Shown: one piece after another, positions 51,251 to 59,639 of the stretch
Layout of the letters: each line of letters starts with the position of its first letter
Position numbering within the stretch: position 1 is the stretch's first letter
NCBI GenBank assembly: GCA_963755085.1
Contig: CAVWIN010000008.1
Span: 62,001 to 126,000, forward strand
Direction: 5' to 3'
Length of the DNA stretch: 64,000 bases
Origin: JACVRM01 sp963755085
GTDB lineage: Bacteria; Actinomycetota; Thermoleophilia; Gaiellales; Gaiellaceae
Made by a program: the position numbers and the translations under genes
Notes under the pieces: model-generated
Database searches by the model: none
The model's input: the letters and a program-made list of their open reading frames with translations, nothing else
Told to the model about the DNA's origin: nothing

Positions 51251-51277
51251 CCTAGTGGCAGGGAGCCACTAAGTCAG
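51247..51277. terminator. Two-sided hairpin between convergent genes
   Basis: TAGTGGC (51253-51259) pairs with GCCACTA (51265-51271) across a 5-base loop, and CTGAC with GTCAG extends the stem after one mismatch. It covers the end of the MFS gene and of the MetE-like gene and could end both transcripts. Confidence 0.6.
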
Positions 51278-52476
51278 GCCGGTACGCCCTCGGGGACAGG
51301 CTTGGTGTCGATCTGGATCGCCGGATCGGCGATCGGCACGTACGTCGTCTCGGCGCCGAGCTCCTTGCGCACGATGTTCGCACCCTGCGCGAGCGCGGCC
51401 GCCTTGTACGTGGCGATGGGCCGCGGCACGCCCTGGCGGCCGAAGCCGCAGTCGGACGAGAGCACAAGGTTCTCCGGCTCGATGTAGTCCAGCGCGAGCC
51501 GGATGTCGGCGGCGACCTCGTCGGGCGTCTCCACCTGAAGCTGGCGGTGGCTGAGCATCCCGACGGCGATCTTCTTGTCCGACTTGCCCTTGTACGGGGC
51601 GAGCGCCGGCAGCAGCTGGTGGTTGTTGTTCTTCGACTCGATCGTCCAGACGTCGCACTTGATGCGCTCCATGTAGATCTCGAGCGACGGCTCGTAGGAG
51701 ATGTTCGGGTCGAAGCAGTGCTGCGCGCCCGGGTTGCCCCAGCACGTGTGCACCCAGAGCTCTGCGTCGTCGAGACCCTCGACCGTGTGGTTGAACAGGT
51801 CGACGTAGAAGTTGAGCGTGTCCTCGTCGGCGCCCCACGCGGCCGCGCTGTGGATGGCCGGCTCCTCGATCTGCACGACCTTGCAGCCGCCGGCGACCAG
51901 CTGCCGCAGCTCGGCGTTCAGGATCGTGGCGAGGTCCCACATCAGCTCGCGCTTGTCGTTGTCGTACGCGTCCGTCTGGATCGTGAGTACGGTGCACGCG
52001 AGGTCGGAGGAGACCGTGCCGAACTTGACCGGCTTCTCGGTGCGCGCCTGCGCGACGCGCCAGATCTTGGCGAACTCGAGCGGGACGCGCGGCCCGATCT
52101 TGTCCACAATGGAGTGGTACTTCCAGCCGCCAACGATCTCGTTGAGCCAGGTGCCGACCGGGTAGTCCCAGAGAGCCGTGCGCTCCGTGTCGTACTCCGA
52201 GATGCCGCTGACGCGCTCGCTCGGGTACGAGAACCACGAGCGGCCCGCGAGGTCGAAGTCGAGGTGGTAGTCGCCGTTCGTGAGGATGTCGAGCCCCGCG
52301 AGCTCCTGGTCGGCGATCACCGTGGCGACCGCGTCGAGGTGCTGCTCGCGGAACTGGACGTCGCCCAGCGCCGTCGAGTACGGGCGCTCGAGCAGGTTCC
52401 CCGTGTACCAGGCCGGCCGCGGCCAGGACCCGGTCACCGTGGTCGGGAGGATCCGATCCTTCGTCGCTGTCAACAT
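51274..52476 (-). CDS. Cobalamin-independent methionine-synthase-like protein (MetE C-terminal type)
   Basis: The 400-residue protein matches the catalytic C-terminal barrel of MetE, without the N-terminal half, as in short archaeal and bacterial homologues. The zinc ligands are visible: His and Cys in WVHTCWGNPG, Glu in the CDVWTIESKNNN area, and Cys in LSSDCGFGRQG. QIEEPAIHS is the conserved substrate loop. It would transfer a methyl group from a folate or other donor to a thiol; short forms may use other methyl carriers. ATG 52476 is preceded by AAAGGAGAGG. The divergent region upstream carries a 12-base palindrome. Confidence 0.88.
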   Translation of the reverse strand: MLTATKDRILPTTVTGSWPRPAWYTGNLLERPYSTALGDVQFREQHLDAVATVIADQELAGLDILTNGDYHLDFDLAGRSWFSYPSERVSGISEYDTERTALWDYPVGTWLNEIVGGWKYHSIVDKIGPRVPLEFAKIWRVAQARTEKPVKFGTVSSDLACTVLTIQTDAYDNDKRELMWDLATILNAELRQLVAGGCKVVQIEEPAIHSAAAWGADEDTLNFYVDLFNHTVEGLDDAELWVHTCWGNPGAQHCFDPNISYEPSLEIYMERIKCDVWTIESKNNNHQLLPALAPYKGKSDKKIAVGMLSHRQLQVETPDEVAADIRLALDYIEPENLVLSSDCGFGRQGVPRPIATYKAAALAQGANIVRKELGAETTYVPIADPAIQIDTKPVPEGVPA

Positions 52477-52522
52477 GCCGCGTCGCCTCTCCTTTCGGGC
52501 GCGTGTTCAGTGCAAGTGGACA

Positions 52523-52534
52523 GGCTGTACAGCC
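52523..52534. promoter_or_regulatory. Perfect 12-base palindrome, candidate operator
   Basis: GGCTGTACAGCC is its own complement and sits in the 126-base gap between the divergent MetE-like gene and LspA-like gene. A second dyad (GAACCT at 52541-52546 with AGGTTC at 52560-52565) follows. Placement suggests a repressor site; no regulator is adjacent. Confidence 0.35.
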
Positions 52535-52602
52535 CGACGCGAACCTACCATGACCTGAAAGGTTCAAGCGTCGCCGGCACTTCGATCCACTACGCTGGAT
52601 TC

Positions 52603-53025
52603 GTGCGGCCTGCGGCACTCGTACTCGCCCTGACGGCAGGGTCCGTCGTGGCGATCGACCTCACCCAGAAGGCGCTGGCCCTGAGTCGGCCGGAGGCGGT
52701 CGTCGGCCACGAGCGCTCGCTCGGCTACGTCCTGGCCGGCGCGGGCGCCACGGCGGTGTGGGCGGCGGCGATCGTGCTGGTCGGCTCGCTGCCGATCGCG
52801 TTCGCCGGCGGCATCGCGGTCGGAGGCGCGATCGGGAACCTGTCCTCGCTGATGCTGTTCCCGTCGTTCCGCGGCGTGCCGGACCCGCTCGTCGTCGGGC
52901 GGCTCGCGTTCAACCTCGGCGACGTCGCCGTCGTCACCGGCCTGGTACTGGTGGTCTCGACGACGATTGTGTTCGCGGTGCAGAACCGCGCGCGGCTGCG
53001 CGAGCCGGTTCGCGTCAGAAGCTAG
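52603..53025 (+). CDS. LspA-like small membrane protein
   Basis: The 140-residue protein has four likely membrane spans and resembles prolipoprotein signal peptidase: AIDLTQKALAL fits the D-x-x-x-K start, GGAIGNLSSL the loop and FNLGDVAVVTG the second aspartate region. The first catalytic aspartate may correspond to GVPDPLVVG. The N-x-G motif of true LspA is not seen, so peptidase activity is uncertain. GTG 52603 (RPAALVLALTAG) is the likely start, as the open frame upstream is antisense to the MetE-like gene. It overlaps the convergent M20 gene by four bases. Confidence 0.6.
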   Translation: MRPAALVLALTAGSVVAIDLTQKALALSRPEAVVGHERSLGYVLAGAGATAVWAAAIVLVGSLPIAFAGGIAVGGAIGNLSSLMLFPSFRGVPDPLVVGRLAFNLGDVAVVTGLVLVVSTTIVFAVQNRARLREPVRVRS

Positions 53026-54263
53026 GAGCCCGCGACCCAGGCGATCGTGCGGCTCGCGAGCCGGTCGAGCGCCTGCACGGAGAGCTCCAGATGCTCCGGC
53101 TTCGTGTCCTCGAGCCTCGTGTGCGACAGGCCGCGCAGGCTCTGCACGAACAGCATCACCGTCGGCACGTCGGCGCGCGCGACCTCGGCCGCGTCGTGCA
53201 GCGGGCCAGACGGCAGGCGGTGCGTCGTGCCGGACACCTCGCGGATCGCATCCTCGGCGAAGCCGACGAGCGTCTCGTCGAACAGGATCGGCTGGATGTT
53301 CCAGATCCGGCTCCACTCGGCGTCGATGTTCTCCTCGGCGGCGAACCGCTCGGACGCCTCCTTCGCCTCGGCGAGCATCCGCGCCAGCGTGGCGGCGTCC
53401 ATGTTGCGCTGGTCGAGCAGCTGCTCGGCCGTCTCGACCACGGACGTGACGATGCCCGGCTTGCAGACGACCCCGCCGGAGGTGCAGACGGCCCCGCTGC
53501 CGGCCCGGCGCGCGATGTCGCGGATCTCGAGCTCGAGCTTTGCCGCGCCGGCGAGCGCGTCGCGGCGCTGATCCATCGGGGTCGAGCCGGCGTGGGCCGC
53601 CTGGCCGCGCCACGTGATCAATGAACGCTCGACGCCAAACGTGCCGATGACCGCTCCGAGTGGCAGGCCCATCGACTCGAGCACCGGCCCCTGCTCGATG
53701 TGCAGCTCGAGGTAGGCGGCCGCGTTCGCGAGCTGCCGGTGCGCGTCGAGCGCACGGTCGAGGTCGACGCCGTACGCGCGCAGGGCGTCCTCCCAGCGGA
53801 TGCCGTTCGCATCTATGCGGTTCCGGATCTCCTCCTGGTCGGCCATCGTCCCGGACGCGGCGCTCGAGCCGAACAGGCTGCGGCCGAAGCGCGCGCCCTC
53901 CTCGTCGGCCCAGTTGACCAGGCGCACAGTCGTGGCCGGCTGCCCGTCCTCGGCGATCCGGCGCAGCACCTCGACGGCGCCCACGACATTCAGCGCACCG
54001 TCGAGCCAGCCGCCGTTCGGCACCGAGTCGATGTGCCCGCCCATCAGGACGGCGCGCTCGGAGGCGCCCGGCAGCGTCCACCACTGGTTGGCGGCCTCGT
54101 CGACCTCGTACTCGAGCGGGAGGCCGGCGAGCTTGCCCTGGAGCCACTCCTTCGCCTGCGCCCAGGTATCGGTCCAGGCGACGCGCTGCGCGCCGTTCTC
54201 GTCGCCGGTCAGCTCGCGGAGCTCGCGCAGCTCTTCGACGGTGCGGCTCGGGTCGAGGGGCAC
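53022..54263 (-). CDS. M20 Zn-dependent carbamoyl-amidohydrolase (beta-ureidopropionase / allantoate amidohydrolase type)
   Basis: The 413-residue enzyme has the metal ligands of the M20 family: His in GGHIDSVPNGG, Asp in WLDGALNVVG, Glu in WADEEGARFG, His in LELHIEQGPVLE and His in RGLSHTRLED. LELHIEQGPVLE is the signature of the N-carbamoyl amino acid hydrolase, beta-ureidopropionase and allantoate amidohydrolase branch. With dihydropyrimidinase at 58230 and MmsA at 63396, hydrolysis of N-carbamoyl-beta-alanine to beta-alanine, CO2 and ammonia is the best guess. ATG 54263 stands divergent from the ABC permease across a palindromic site. Confidence 0.88.
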   Translation of the reverse strand: MPLDPSRTVEELRELRELTGDENGAQRVAWTDTWAQAKEWLQGKLAGLPLEYEVDEAANQWWTLPGASERAVLMGGHIDSVPNGGWLDGALNVVGAVEVLRRIAEDGQPATTVRLVNWADEEGARFGRSLFGSSAASGTMADQEEIRNRIDANGIRWEDALRAYGVDLDRALDAHRQLANAAAYLELHIEQGPVLESMGLPLGAVIGTFGVERSLITWRGQAAHAGSTPMDQRRDALAGAAKLELEIRDIARRAGSGAVCTSGGVVCKPGIVTSVVETAEQLLDQRNMDAATLARMLAEAKEASERFAAEENIDAEWSRIWNIQPILFDETLVGFAEDAIREVSGTTHRLPSGPLHDAAEVARADVPTVMLFVQSLRGLSHTRLEDTKPEHLELSVQALDRLASRTIAWVAGS

Positions 54264-54278
54264 GCTGCGACTCTAAGG

Positions 54279-54313
54279 CCATTTCGGCTGCGCCGAAATG
54301 GTTAGGTAAGAAT
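54279..54313. promoter_or_regulatory. Palindromic operator and possible promoter for the ABC/M20 divergent pair
   Basis: CCATTTCGGC (54279-54288) and its perfect complement (54292-54301) are spaced by TGC, in the 57-base gap between the M20 gene and the permease. GGTAAGAAT at 54305-54313 follows and may be a -10 region; it is seven bases before ATG 54321, which has no ribosome site, so the message could be leaderless. A similar GGTAAGACT lies upstream of the amidohydrolase at 41932. Confidence 0.5.
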
Positions 54314-54320
54314 CGCGCGG

Positions 54321-55217
54321 ATGGCGACCGTCACCGCCAATGCGCCTGCCCACGAGCCCCGTAGGGACAAGGCGAAACACGCCGCCTCACGCGTCCTGGT
54401 TCTCGTGCTCGTGCTCGCGGTGCTCTGGGCGCTCTGGGAGGGCTACCGCTGGACGTGGATGCACTTCGGCTGGACCTGGCCGTTCCTCGTCGACGACTCG
54501 ACCATGCCGCACCTGCACTCGATCGTCGCGTCCCTCTTCGACCGCACCTCGACGAACCAGCTGATGATCGACTACCTCTTCCACGCAGCGCTCTTCACGG
54601 CGAAGGAGGCGGTCGTCGGGTTCGTCTTCGGGGCCGCGTTCGGGTTCGCGCTCGGGGCCGTGATCGCCCGCTTCGGCGTCATGCAGCGCGGGGTCATGCC
54701 ATACATCGTCGCGTCGCAGACGATCCCGATCGTCGCGATCGCCCCGATCGTCGTCGTCGGGCTCGCGAACGTCTCGGTGCTCGGCTGGTCGCCGCAGGCC
54801 TGGCAGCGGGTGGCGATCATCGCCGCCTACCTGACCTTCTTCCCGGTGACGGTCAACACGGTGCGCGGGCTGCAGTCGGCCGACCCGGCTGCGGTCGAGC
54901 TCATGCGCTCCTACGCGGCGGGCGAATGGGCCGTCTTCTGGAAGCTGCGCGTGCCCGCGTCGCTGCCGTTCCTGTTCGCGGCCTTCCGCATCGCCGCGAC
55001 CGCCTGCGTGGTCGGCGCCATCATCGGCGAGCTGCCGTCGTCGATCCAGGAGGGCCTCGGCGGCGCGATCCTCAACTTCAATCAGTACTACTCGCTGCAG
55101 CCGACCTACCTGTGGGCGACGAACCTGGTCGCTGCGGCGCTCGGCATCTCGTTCTTCCTCGCCATCGTGCTCGCGGAGAAGCTGCTCGTCCGGCGGCCGC
55201 CGGAGCAGCTCGTATGA
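54321..55217 (+). CDS. ABC importer permease, NMT1/THI5 (SsuC/TauC-like) system, first
   Basis: The 298-residue membrane protein has six or so spans and the coupling loop AVELMRSYAAGEWAVFWKLRVP, as in permeases of the nitrate/sulfonate/thiamine-precursor group. The N-terminus is a basic leader (EPRRDKAKHAASR). It is first in a four-gene operon: permease, ATPase, permease, binding protein. Two different permeases suggest a heterodimeric channel. Its stop overlaps the ATG of the ATPase. With pyrimidine catabolic genes on both sides, uptake of a pyrimidine or its breakdown product is likely but not shown. Confidence 0.92.
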   Translation: MATVTANAPAHEPRRDKAKHAASRVLVLVLVLAVLWALWEGYRWTWMHFGWTWPFLVDDSTMPHLHSIVASLFDRTSTNQLMIDYLFHAALFTAKEAVVGFVFGAAFGFALGAVIARFGVMQRGVMPYIVASQTIPIVAIAPIVVVGLANVSVLGWSPQAWQRVAIIAAYLTFFPVTVNTVRGLQSADPAAVELMRSYAAGEWAVFWKLRVPASLPFLFAAFRIAATACVVGAIIGELPSSIQEGLGGAILNFNQYYSLQPTYLWATNLVAAALGISFFLAIVLAEKLLVRRPPEQLV

Positions 55218-56026
55218 CGGCCCCGGACCAGGGGGACGGCACCGTCGTCTCGCTGAGCGACGTCACGAAGACGTTCCCACGCGGGGGCACGACGGCGCTT
55301 CAGAACATCGACCTCGACGTCGGGCGGAGCGAGTTCATCTCGCTGATCGGCCCGTCGGGCTGCGGCAAGTCGACCCTGCTCCGCGTGATCGGCGACCTCG
55401 TCGAGCCATCCGCGGGAACGGTGCTCGTCAACGGAAAGTCGGCCCACCAGGCGCGGCTCGACCGCGACTACGGCATCGTCTTCCAGGCCGCCGTGCTCTA
55501 CGACTGGCGGACGGTGGCCAAGAACATCGCGCTCCCGCTCGAGCTGCTCGGCTGGGGCCGGCAGAAACGCGCCGACCGCGTGCGCGAGATGCTCGACCTC
55601 GTCGAGCTGGGCGGCTTCGAGAGCCACTACCCGTGGCAGCTCTCCGGCGGCATGCAGCAGCGCGTCTCGATCGCGCGGGCGCTCTCGTTCTCGCCGGCCC
55701 TGCTGCTGATGGACGAGCCGTTCGGCGCGCTCGACGAGATGACGCGCGAGCGCCTCAACCTCGAGCTGCTGGACATCTGGCGCGAGACCGGCTCAACCGT
55801 GATCTTCGTGACGCACTCGATCTCGGAGGCGGTCTTCCTTTCCACACGCGTTGTGGTGATGTCGCCGCGCCCCGGACGCATCGCGGGCATCGTGCCGGTC
55901 GACCTCAAGCAGCCGCGCAGCGCCGAGACGCGCGAGGACCCGCGGTTCTTCGAGCTCGTGACGGAGGTGCGCGAGGCGCTGCACGGCGTCGGCGCCGACC
56001 GCGTCGTCCAGGAGCTGGCCGAGTGA
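55214..56026 (+). CDS. ABC importer ATP-binding protein, SsuB/TauB-like
   Basis: The 270-residue ATPase has Walker A GPSGCGKST, the signature LSGGMQQRVSIARAL, Walker B LLLMDEPFGALD and the switch histidine in FVTHSISEAVFL. The Q-loop reads IVFQAAVLYDWRTV. It belongs to the NitT/TauT group that serves small anions and heterocycles. ATG 55214 overlaps the permease stop (ATGA), and its stop overlaps the GTG of the second permease. Confidence 0.94.
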   Translation: MTAPDQGDGTVVSLSDVTKTFPRGGTTALQNIDLDVGRSEFISLIGPSGCGKSTLLRVIGDLVEPSAGTVLVNGKSAHQARLDRDYGIVFQAAVLYDWRTVAKNIALPLELLGWGRQKRADRVREMLDLVELGGFESHYPWQLSGGMQQRVSIARALSFSPALLLMDEPFGALDEMTRERLNLELLDIWRETGSTVIFVTHSISEAVFLSTRVVVMSPRPGRIAGIVPVDLKQPRSAETREDPRFFELVTEVREALHGVGADRVVQELAE

Positions 56027-56838
56027 GCACCGCCACCGTGGAGGTCCGGACACGGCCGCCCGTGAAGCGCCACGTCATCCACTGGGGGCCTGCGATCCTC
56101 GTCTTTGCGGTCGGGCTCGCCATCTGGCAGTGGCTGCTCCCCGCGCTCGGGGTCGAGCGCTACCTACTGCCGCGGTTCTCGGACATCGTCACCGCATTCG
56201 GAGACAACCACACCGAGTTGCTCCAGGGCGCCTGGATCACGCTCAAGGAGGCCGTCGCCGGGTTCGTGATCGGCTCGGGGGTGGCGTTCCTGTCCGCGCT
56301 CGCGCTCGCGCGCTGGCGCCCGCTGGGCAACGCGCTGATGCCGTACATGATCGCCGCGAACGCCATCCCGATCATCGCCTTCGCGCCGATCACCAATGCC
56401 TGGTTTGGCGTGCTGAGCCCGTGGTCGAAGATCACGATCGCGGCCGTCCTCTGCTTCTTCCCGGTGCTCGTCAACACGCTGCGCGGGCTGACGTCGGTGC
56501 GGCCGGAGTCGATCGAGCTGATGCGCTCCTACGCGGCGGGGAACTGGTCGGAGTTCCGCCGGGTGCGGATCCCGACGTCGCTCCCCTTCGTGTTCGCGGC
56601 CTTGAAGGTGGCCTGCGTGCTCGCCATGATCGGCGCCGTGGTCGGGGACTACTTCGGCGGCGACGTGAACGCGCTGGGCGTACAGATCTTGTCGGCGGTG
56701 TCGCTGGCCCAGTACGAGACCGCCTGGGCCGCGATCCTCATCACGAGCCTGATGGGTCTCGCGTTCTACGGCGTCGTCGTGCTCGCCGAGCGCCGCACCC
56801 TGCGGTGGGATCCGGCGACGCGCAGCCGACTCGAGTGA
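56023..56838 (+). CDS. ABC importer permease, NMT1/THI5 system, second
   Basis: The 271-residue permease resembles the gene at 54321 with its own coupling loop (SIELMRSYAAGNWSEFRRVRIP). It starts at GTG 56023 in the ATPase stop. About six membrane spans are visible, beginning with ILVFAVGLAIWQWLLP. It should pair with the first permease. The following gene, the binding protein, starts 57 bases later behind a strong ribosome site. Confidence 0.92.
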   Translation: MSTATVEVRTRPPVKRHVIHWGPAILVFAVGLAIWQWLLPALGVERYLLPRFSDIVTAFGDNHTELLQGAWITLKEAVAGFVIGSGVAFLSALALARWRPLGNALMPYMIAANAIPIIAFAPITNAWFGVLSPWSKITIAAVLCFFPVLVNTLRGLTSVRPESIELMRSYAAGNWSEFRRVRIPTSLPFVFAALKVACVLAMIGAVVGDYFGGDVNALGVQILSAVSLAQYETAWAAILITSLMGLAFYGVVVLAERRTLRWDPATRSRLE

Positions 56839-56895
56839 GAGGGTAGAAGGACTGGCGGCCCGGTCGGCCGCCACGGACCAGGAGGAGGGACCGGA

Positions 56896-58005
56896 GTGAG
56901 AGGACGTACGTGGTATCTGCTCGTGGCGGCCGTCGCCGCGCTGGCCGCGCTCACCGCGGCAAGCATCGCGGCCGCGGGGTCGACGGGCACGCAGCTCACC
57001 AAGGTGACGCTGCAGAGCAAGTGGGTCGTGCAGGGCCAGTTCGCCGGCTACTACGCGGCGCAGGCGAAGGGCTACTACAAGCAGGCCGGGTTGGACGTGA
57101 CGATCAAGCCGGGCGGCCCGGACTTCCTGCCGGAGCAGGTCGTGCTCGGCAAGCAGGCGGAGTTCGGGATCGACTGGCTGCCGAGCCTGCTGGCACAGCG
57201 GGACACGGGCCAGGACCTCGTCAACATCGCGCAGGTCTACGCGCGGAGCGGCACGACCGAGGTGACCTGGAAGGACAGCGGCATCAACACGTTCTCGAAG
57301 ATGCGCGGCAAGAAGTTCGGGGTCTGGATCTTCGGCAACGAGTTCGAGCAGCGCGCCGCGCTCGTGAAGTACGGGATGAACCCGGACAAGGACGTGCACA
57401 TCGTCAAGCAGAACTTCGACGTCAACCCGTTCCTGAAGCGGCAGGTCGACGCCACCTCGGCAATGACCTACAACGAGCTCGCCCAGATCCTCGAGTCGAA
57501 GAACTCGAAGACCGGCAAGCAGGTGCAGCTCAGCGACCTGAACGTCTTCAAGTACAACGATCTCGGCACCGGGATGCTGCAGGACGGGATCTTCGTCCGC
57601 GGTGACTGGATCAAGGACAAGGCCAACCAGGACACGGCCGTCAAGTTCCTCGAGGCGTCGTTCAAGGGCTGGGCCTACTGCCGCGACCACTATCAGGACT
57701 GCGCGAATATCGTGGTCTCGAAGGGCACGGCGCTGCCGAAGGGCCATCAACTCTGGCAGGTCAACGAGGTCAACGCGCTGATCTGGCCGAACAAGAGCGG
57801 CATCGGCGTCATGAGCCCGGCCGCGTTCAAGCAGACGGCGAACATCGCCTACAAGTACAAGGTCATCAAGAAGCCGGCGACGTCGGCTGCGTACCGGACC
57901 GACCTGGCCATGAAGGCCGTGGCGGCGCTCAAGAAGCAGGGCGTGGACGTCTACGGCACGAGCTTCAAGAAGGCCAAGGTCGCCTTGAAGCTGGGCGGCA
58001 AGTAG
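56896..58005 (+). CDS. NMT1/THI5-like ABC substrate-binding protein
   Basis: The 369-residue exported protein has a signal peptide (YLLVAAVAALAALTAASIAAAG) without a lipobox. It belongs to the NMT1/THI5 family, with FAGYYAAQAKGYYKQAGLDV and GPDFLPEQVVLGKQAEFGI near the start. Members bind pyrimidine-like thiamine precursors, sulfonates or riboflavin. The family and the neighbours support a pyrimidine-type ligand here. GTG 56896 follows an AGGAGGAGGG site by about six bases. A perfect hairpin ends the operon. Confidence 0.9.
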   Translation: MRGRTWYLLVAAVAALAALTAASIAAAGSTGTQLTKVTLQSKWVVQGQFAGYYAAQAKGYYKQAGLDVTIKPGGPDFLPEQVVLGKQAEFGIDWLPSLLAQRDTGQDLVNIAQVYARSGTTEVTWKDSGINTFSKMRGKKFGVWIFGNEFEQRAALVKYGMNPDKDVHIVKQNFDVNPFLKRQVDATSAMTYNELAQILESKNSKTGKQVQLSDLNVFKYNDLGTGMLQDGIFVRGDWIKDKANQDTAVKFLEASFKGWAYCRDHYQDCANIVVSKGTALPKGHQLWQVNEVNALIWPNKSGIGVMSPAAFKQTANIAYKYKVIKKPATSAAYRTDLAMKAVAALKKQGVDVYGTSFKKAKVALKLGGK

Positions 58006-58027
58006 ACAGCCTCGGCTGATCGGTTCT

Positions 58028-58053
58028 CGAGGGGCGGCTCCGGCCGCCCCTCG
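58028..58053 (+). terminator. Terminator hairpin after the ABC operon
   Basis: CGAGGGGCGGC (58028-58038) and its perfect complement (58043-58053) enclose a four-base loop, 22 bases past the stop of the binding-protein gene. The tail is TCGTTCG, so it lacks a full U-run, as is usual in GC-rich actinobacteria. Confidence 0.75.
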
Positions 58054-58123
58054 TCGTTCGAGTGGATCAATCGGCACAACTCGCCGGCGGATCCTGCGCG
58101 GATTCAGGCGGCTGCCTCCTCAT

Positions 58124-58150
58124 GGGGACAGTCCCAGGAACTGTTCGCCC
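58124..58150. repeat. REP-like element GGGGACAGTCCC
   Basis: GGGGACAGTCCC at 58124-58135 contains a GGGAC-A-GTCCC dyad and is followed by AGGAACTGTTCGCCC, which can pair back to GGGGACAG with a bulge. It lies in the 224-base gap before dihydropyrimidinase. The motif is a close variant of the GGGGCTGTCCC array at 36180, so both may be members of a dispersed family. Confidence 0.45.
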
Positions 58151-58229
58151 ACAGGTAACGCGGGTTCGGGTAGACCTGCTCCGGCTCCGCATTTAGGTTG
58201 GCGGGACACACCGAGGAGGGCGCGAAGAG

Positions 58230-59639
58230 ATGTCAGTTCTGATCAAGGGCGGCCGCATCGTGACCGCGGCCGACGACTACGTCGCCGACGTCTTCATCGA
58301 GGACGAGAGGGTGACGCTCATCGGGGAGTCGCTCGACCAGCCGGCGGACCGCGTGATCGACGCGGGCGGCAAGTACCTGCTGCCGGGCGGCGTCGACCCG
58401 CACACGCACCTCGACATGCCGTTCGGCGGCACCGTCACGATCGACGACGTCGAGTCCGGCCAGACGGCGGCGGCGTTCGGCGGGACGACCACGCACGTCG
58501 ACTTCATCATCCAGCCGCAGGGCTGGACATTCGGACAGGCGCTCGACGAGTGGCGCTCCAAGGCCGAGGGCAAGCAGATGATCGACATGGGCTACCACAT
58601 GGCGGTCACCGACCTGAAGGACGGCGGCACGCTCGAGGAGCTCGCCACGCTGCCCGACCAGGGCATCACGTCCTACAAGCTCTTCATGGCCTACAAGGGC
58701 GCGCTCATGGTCGACGACGAGACGCTCTTCCGGACGATGCAGGTCGCCGCCGAGACGGGCGCGCTCGTCATGGTCCACGCCGAGAACGGCGACGCCATCG
58801 ACGTGCTCGTGAAGGAGGCGCTCGCCGCCGGCAACACCGAGCCGCGCTACCACGCGCTGACGCGCCCACCCGAGACCGAGGGCGAGGCCACGAACCGGGC
58901 CATCCAGCTGTCGCGCGTCGCCCGCTCGGCGCTCTACGTCGTGCACGTCTCCTGCAAGGAGGCGGTCGAGCCGATCGAGCTCGCACGCGAGAAGGGCTGG
59001 AACATCCACGGCGAGACCTGCACGCAGTACCTGTTCGTGGACTACACGTTCCTCGAGCGGCCGGACTTCGAAGGCGCAAAGTACGTGTACACGCCGCCGC
59101 CGCGGCCGAAGGAGAACCAGGACGTGCTCTGGAACGCGCTGCGCACCGACGTCCTCAGCGTCGTCTCCACCGACCACTGCGCCTTCCTCTGGGACGGCCA
59201 GAAGACGATGGGCCGCGACGACTTCTCGAAGATCCCGAACGGCGGGCCGGGCCTCGAGAACCGGCTGCACATGCTCCACGAGTTCGGCGTGCGCGGCGGG
59301 CGGATCTCGCTCAACCGGCTCGTCGAGCTCTGGGCTACGAACCCCGCCAAGTTGTTCGGCCTCTACCCGCGCAAGGGCACGATCGCGGTCGGCTCCGACG
59401 CCGACATCGTCGTCTTCGACCCGGAGAAGCGGCACACGATCTCGGCCGCGACCCAGCACTCGAAGTCGGACTACAACCTCTACGAGGGCACGACGGTGAC
59501 CGGCTCGCCGGAGGTCGTCCTGCTCCGCGGCAAGGTGCTGGTCGACGGCGACGAGCTCGTGGCGCAGCCCGGGGTCGGGCAGTTCATCCCGCGCGCGCGC
59601 TTCGGCGAGCAGCTGACCGCCGGCGTGACCGTCTCCTGA
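58230..59639 (+). CDS. hydA: Dihydropyrimidinase
   Basis: The 469-residue cyclic amidohydrolase opens 5,6-dihydrouracil or dihydrothymine to the N-carbamoyl beta-amino acid (EC 3.5.2.2). The HxH ligands are in GVDPHTHLDMPFGG, the carboxylated lysine in GITSYKLFMAYKG, further histidines in MVHAENGD and VVHVSCKEA, and the Asp in VVSTDHCAF. Length and order match the D-hydantoinase/dihydropyrimidinase family. It is preceded by GAGGAGGG. Its product is the expected substrate of the M20 enzyme at 53022. A methyltransferase gene follows with an overlapping junction. Confidence 0.95.
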   Translation: MSVLIKGGRIVTAADDYVADVFIEDERVTLIGESLDQPADRVIDAGGKYLLPGGVDPHTHLDMPFGGTVTIDDVESGQTAAAFGGTTTHVDFIIQPQGWTFGQALDEWRSKAEGKQMIDMGYHMAVTDLKDGGTLEELATLPDQGITSYKLFMAYKGALMVDDETLFRTMQVAAETGALVMVHAENGDAIDVLVKEALAAGNTEPRYHALTRPPETEGEATNRAIQLSRVARSALYVVHVSCKEAVEPIELAREKGWNIHGETCTQYLFVDYTFLERPDFEGAKYVYTPPPRPKENQDVLWNALRTDVLSVVSTDHCAFLWDGQKTMGRDDFSKIPNGGPGLENRLHMLHEFGVRGGRISLNRLVELWATNPAKLFGLYPRKGTIAVGSDADIVVFDPEKRHTISAATQHSKSDYNLYEGTTVTGSPEVVLLRGKVLVDGDELVAQPGVGQFIPRARFGEQLTAGVTVS

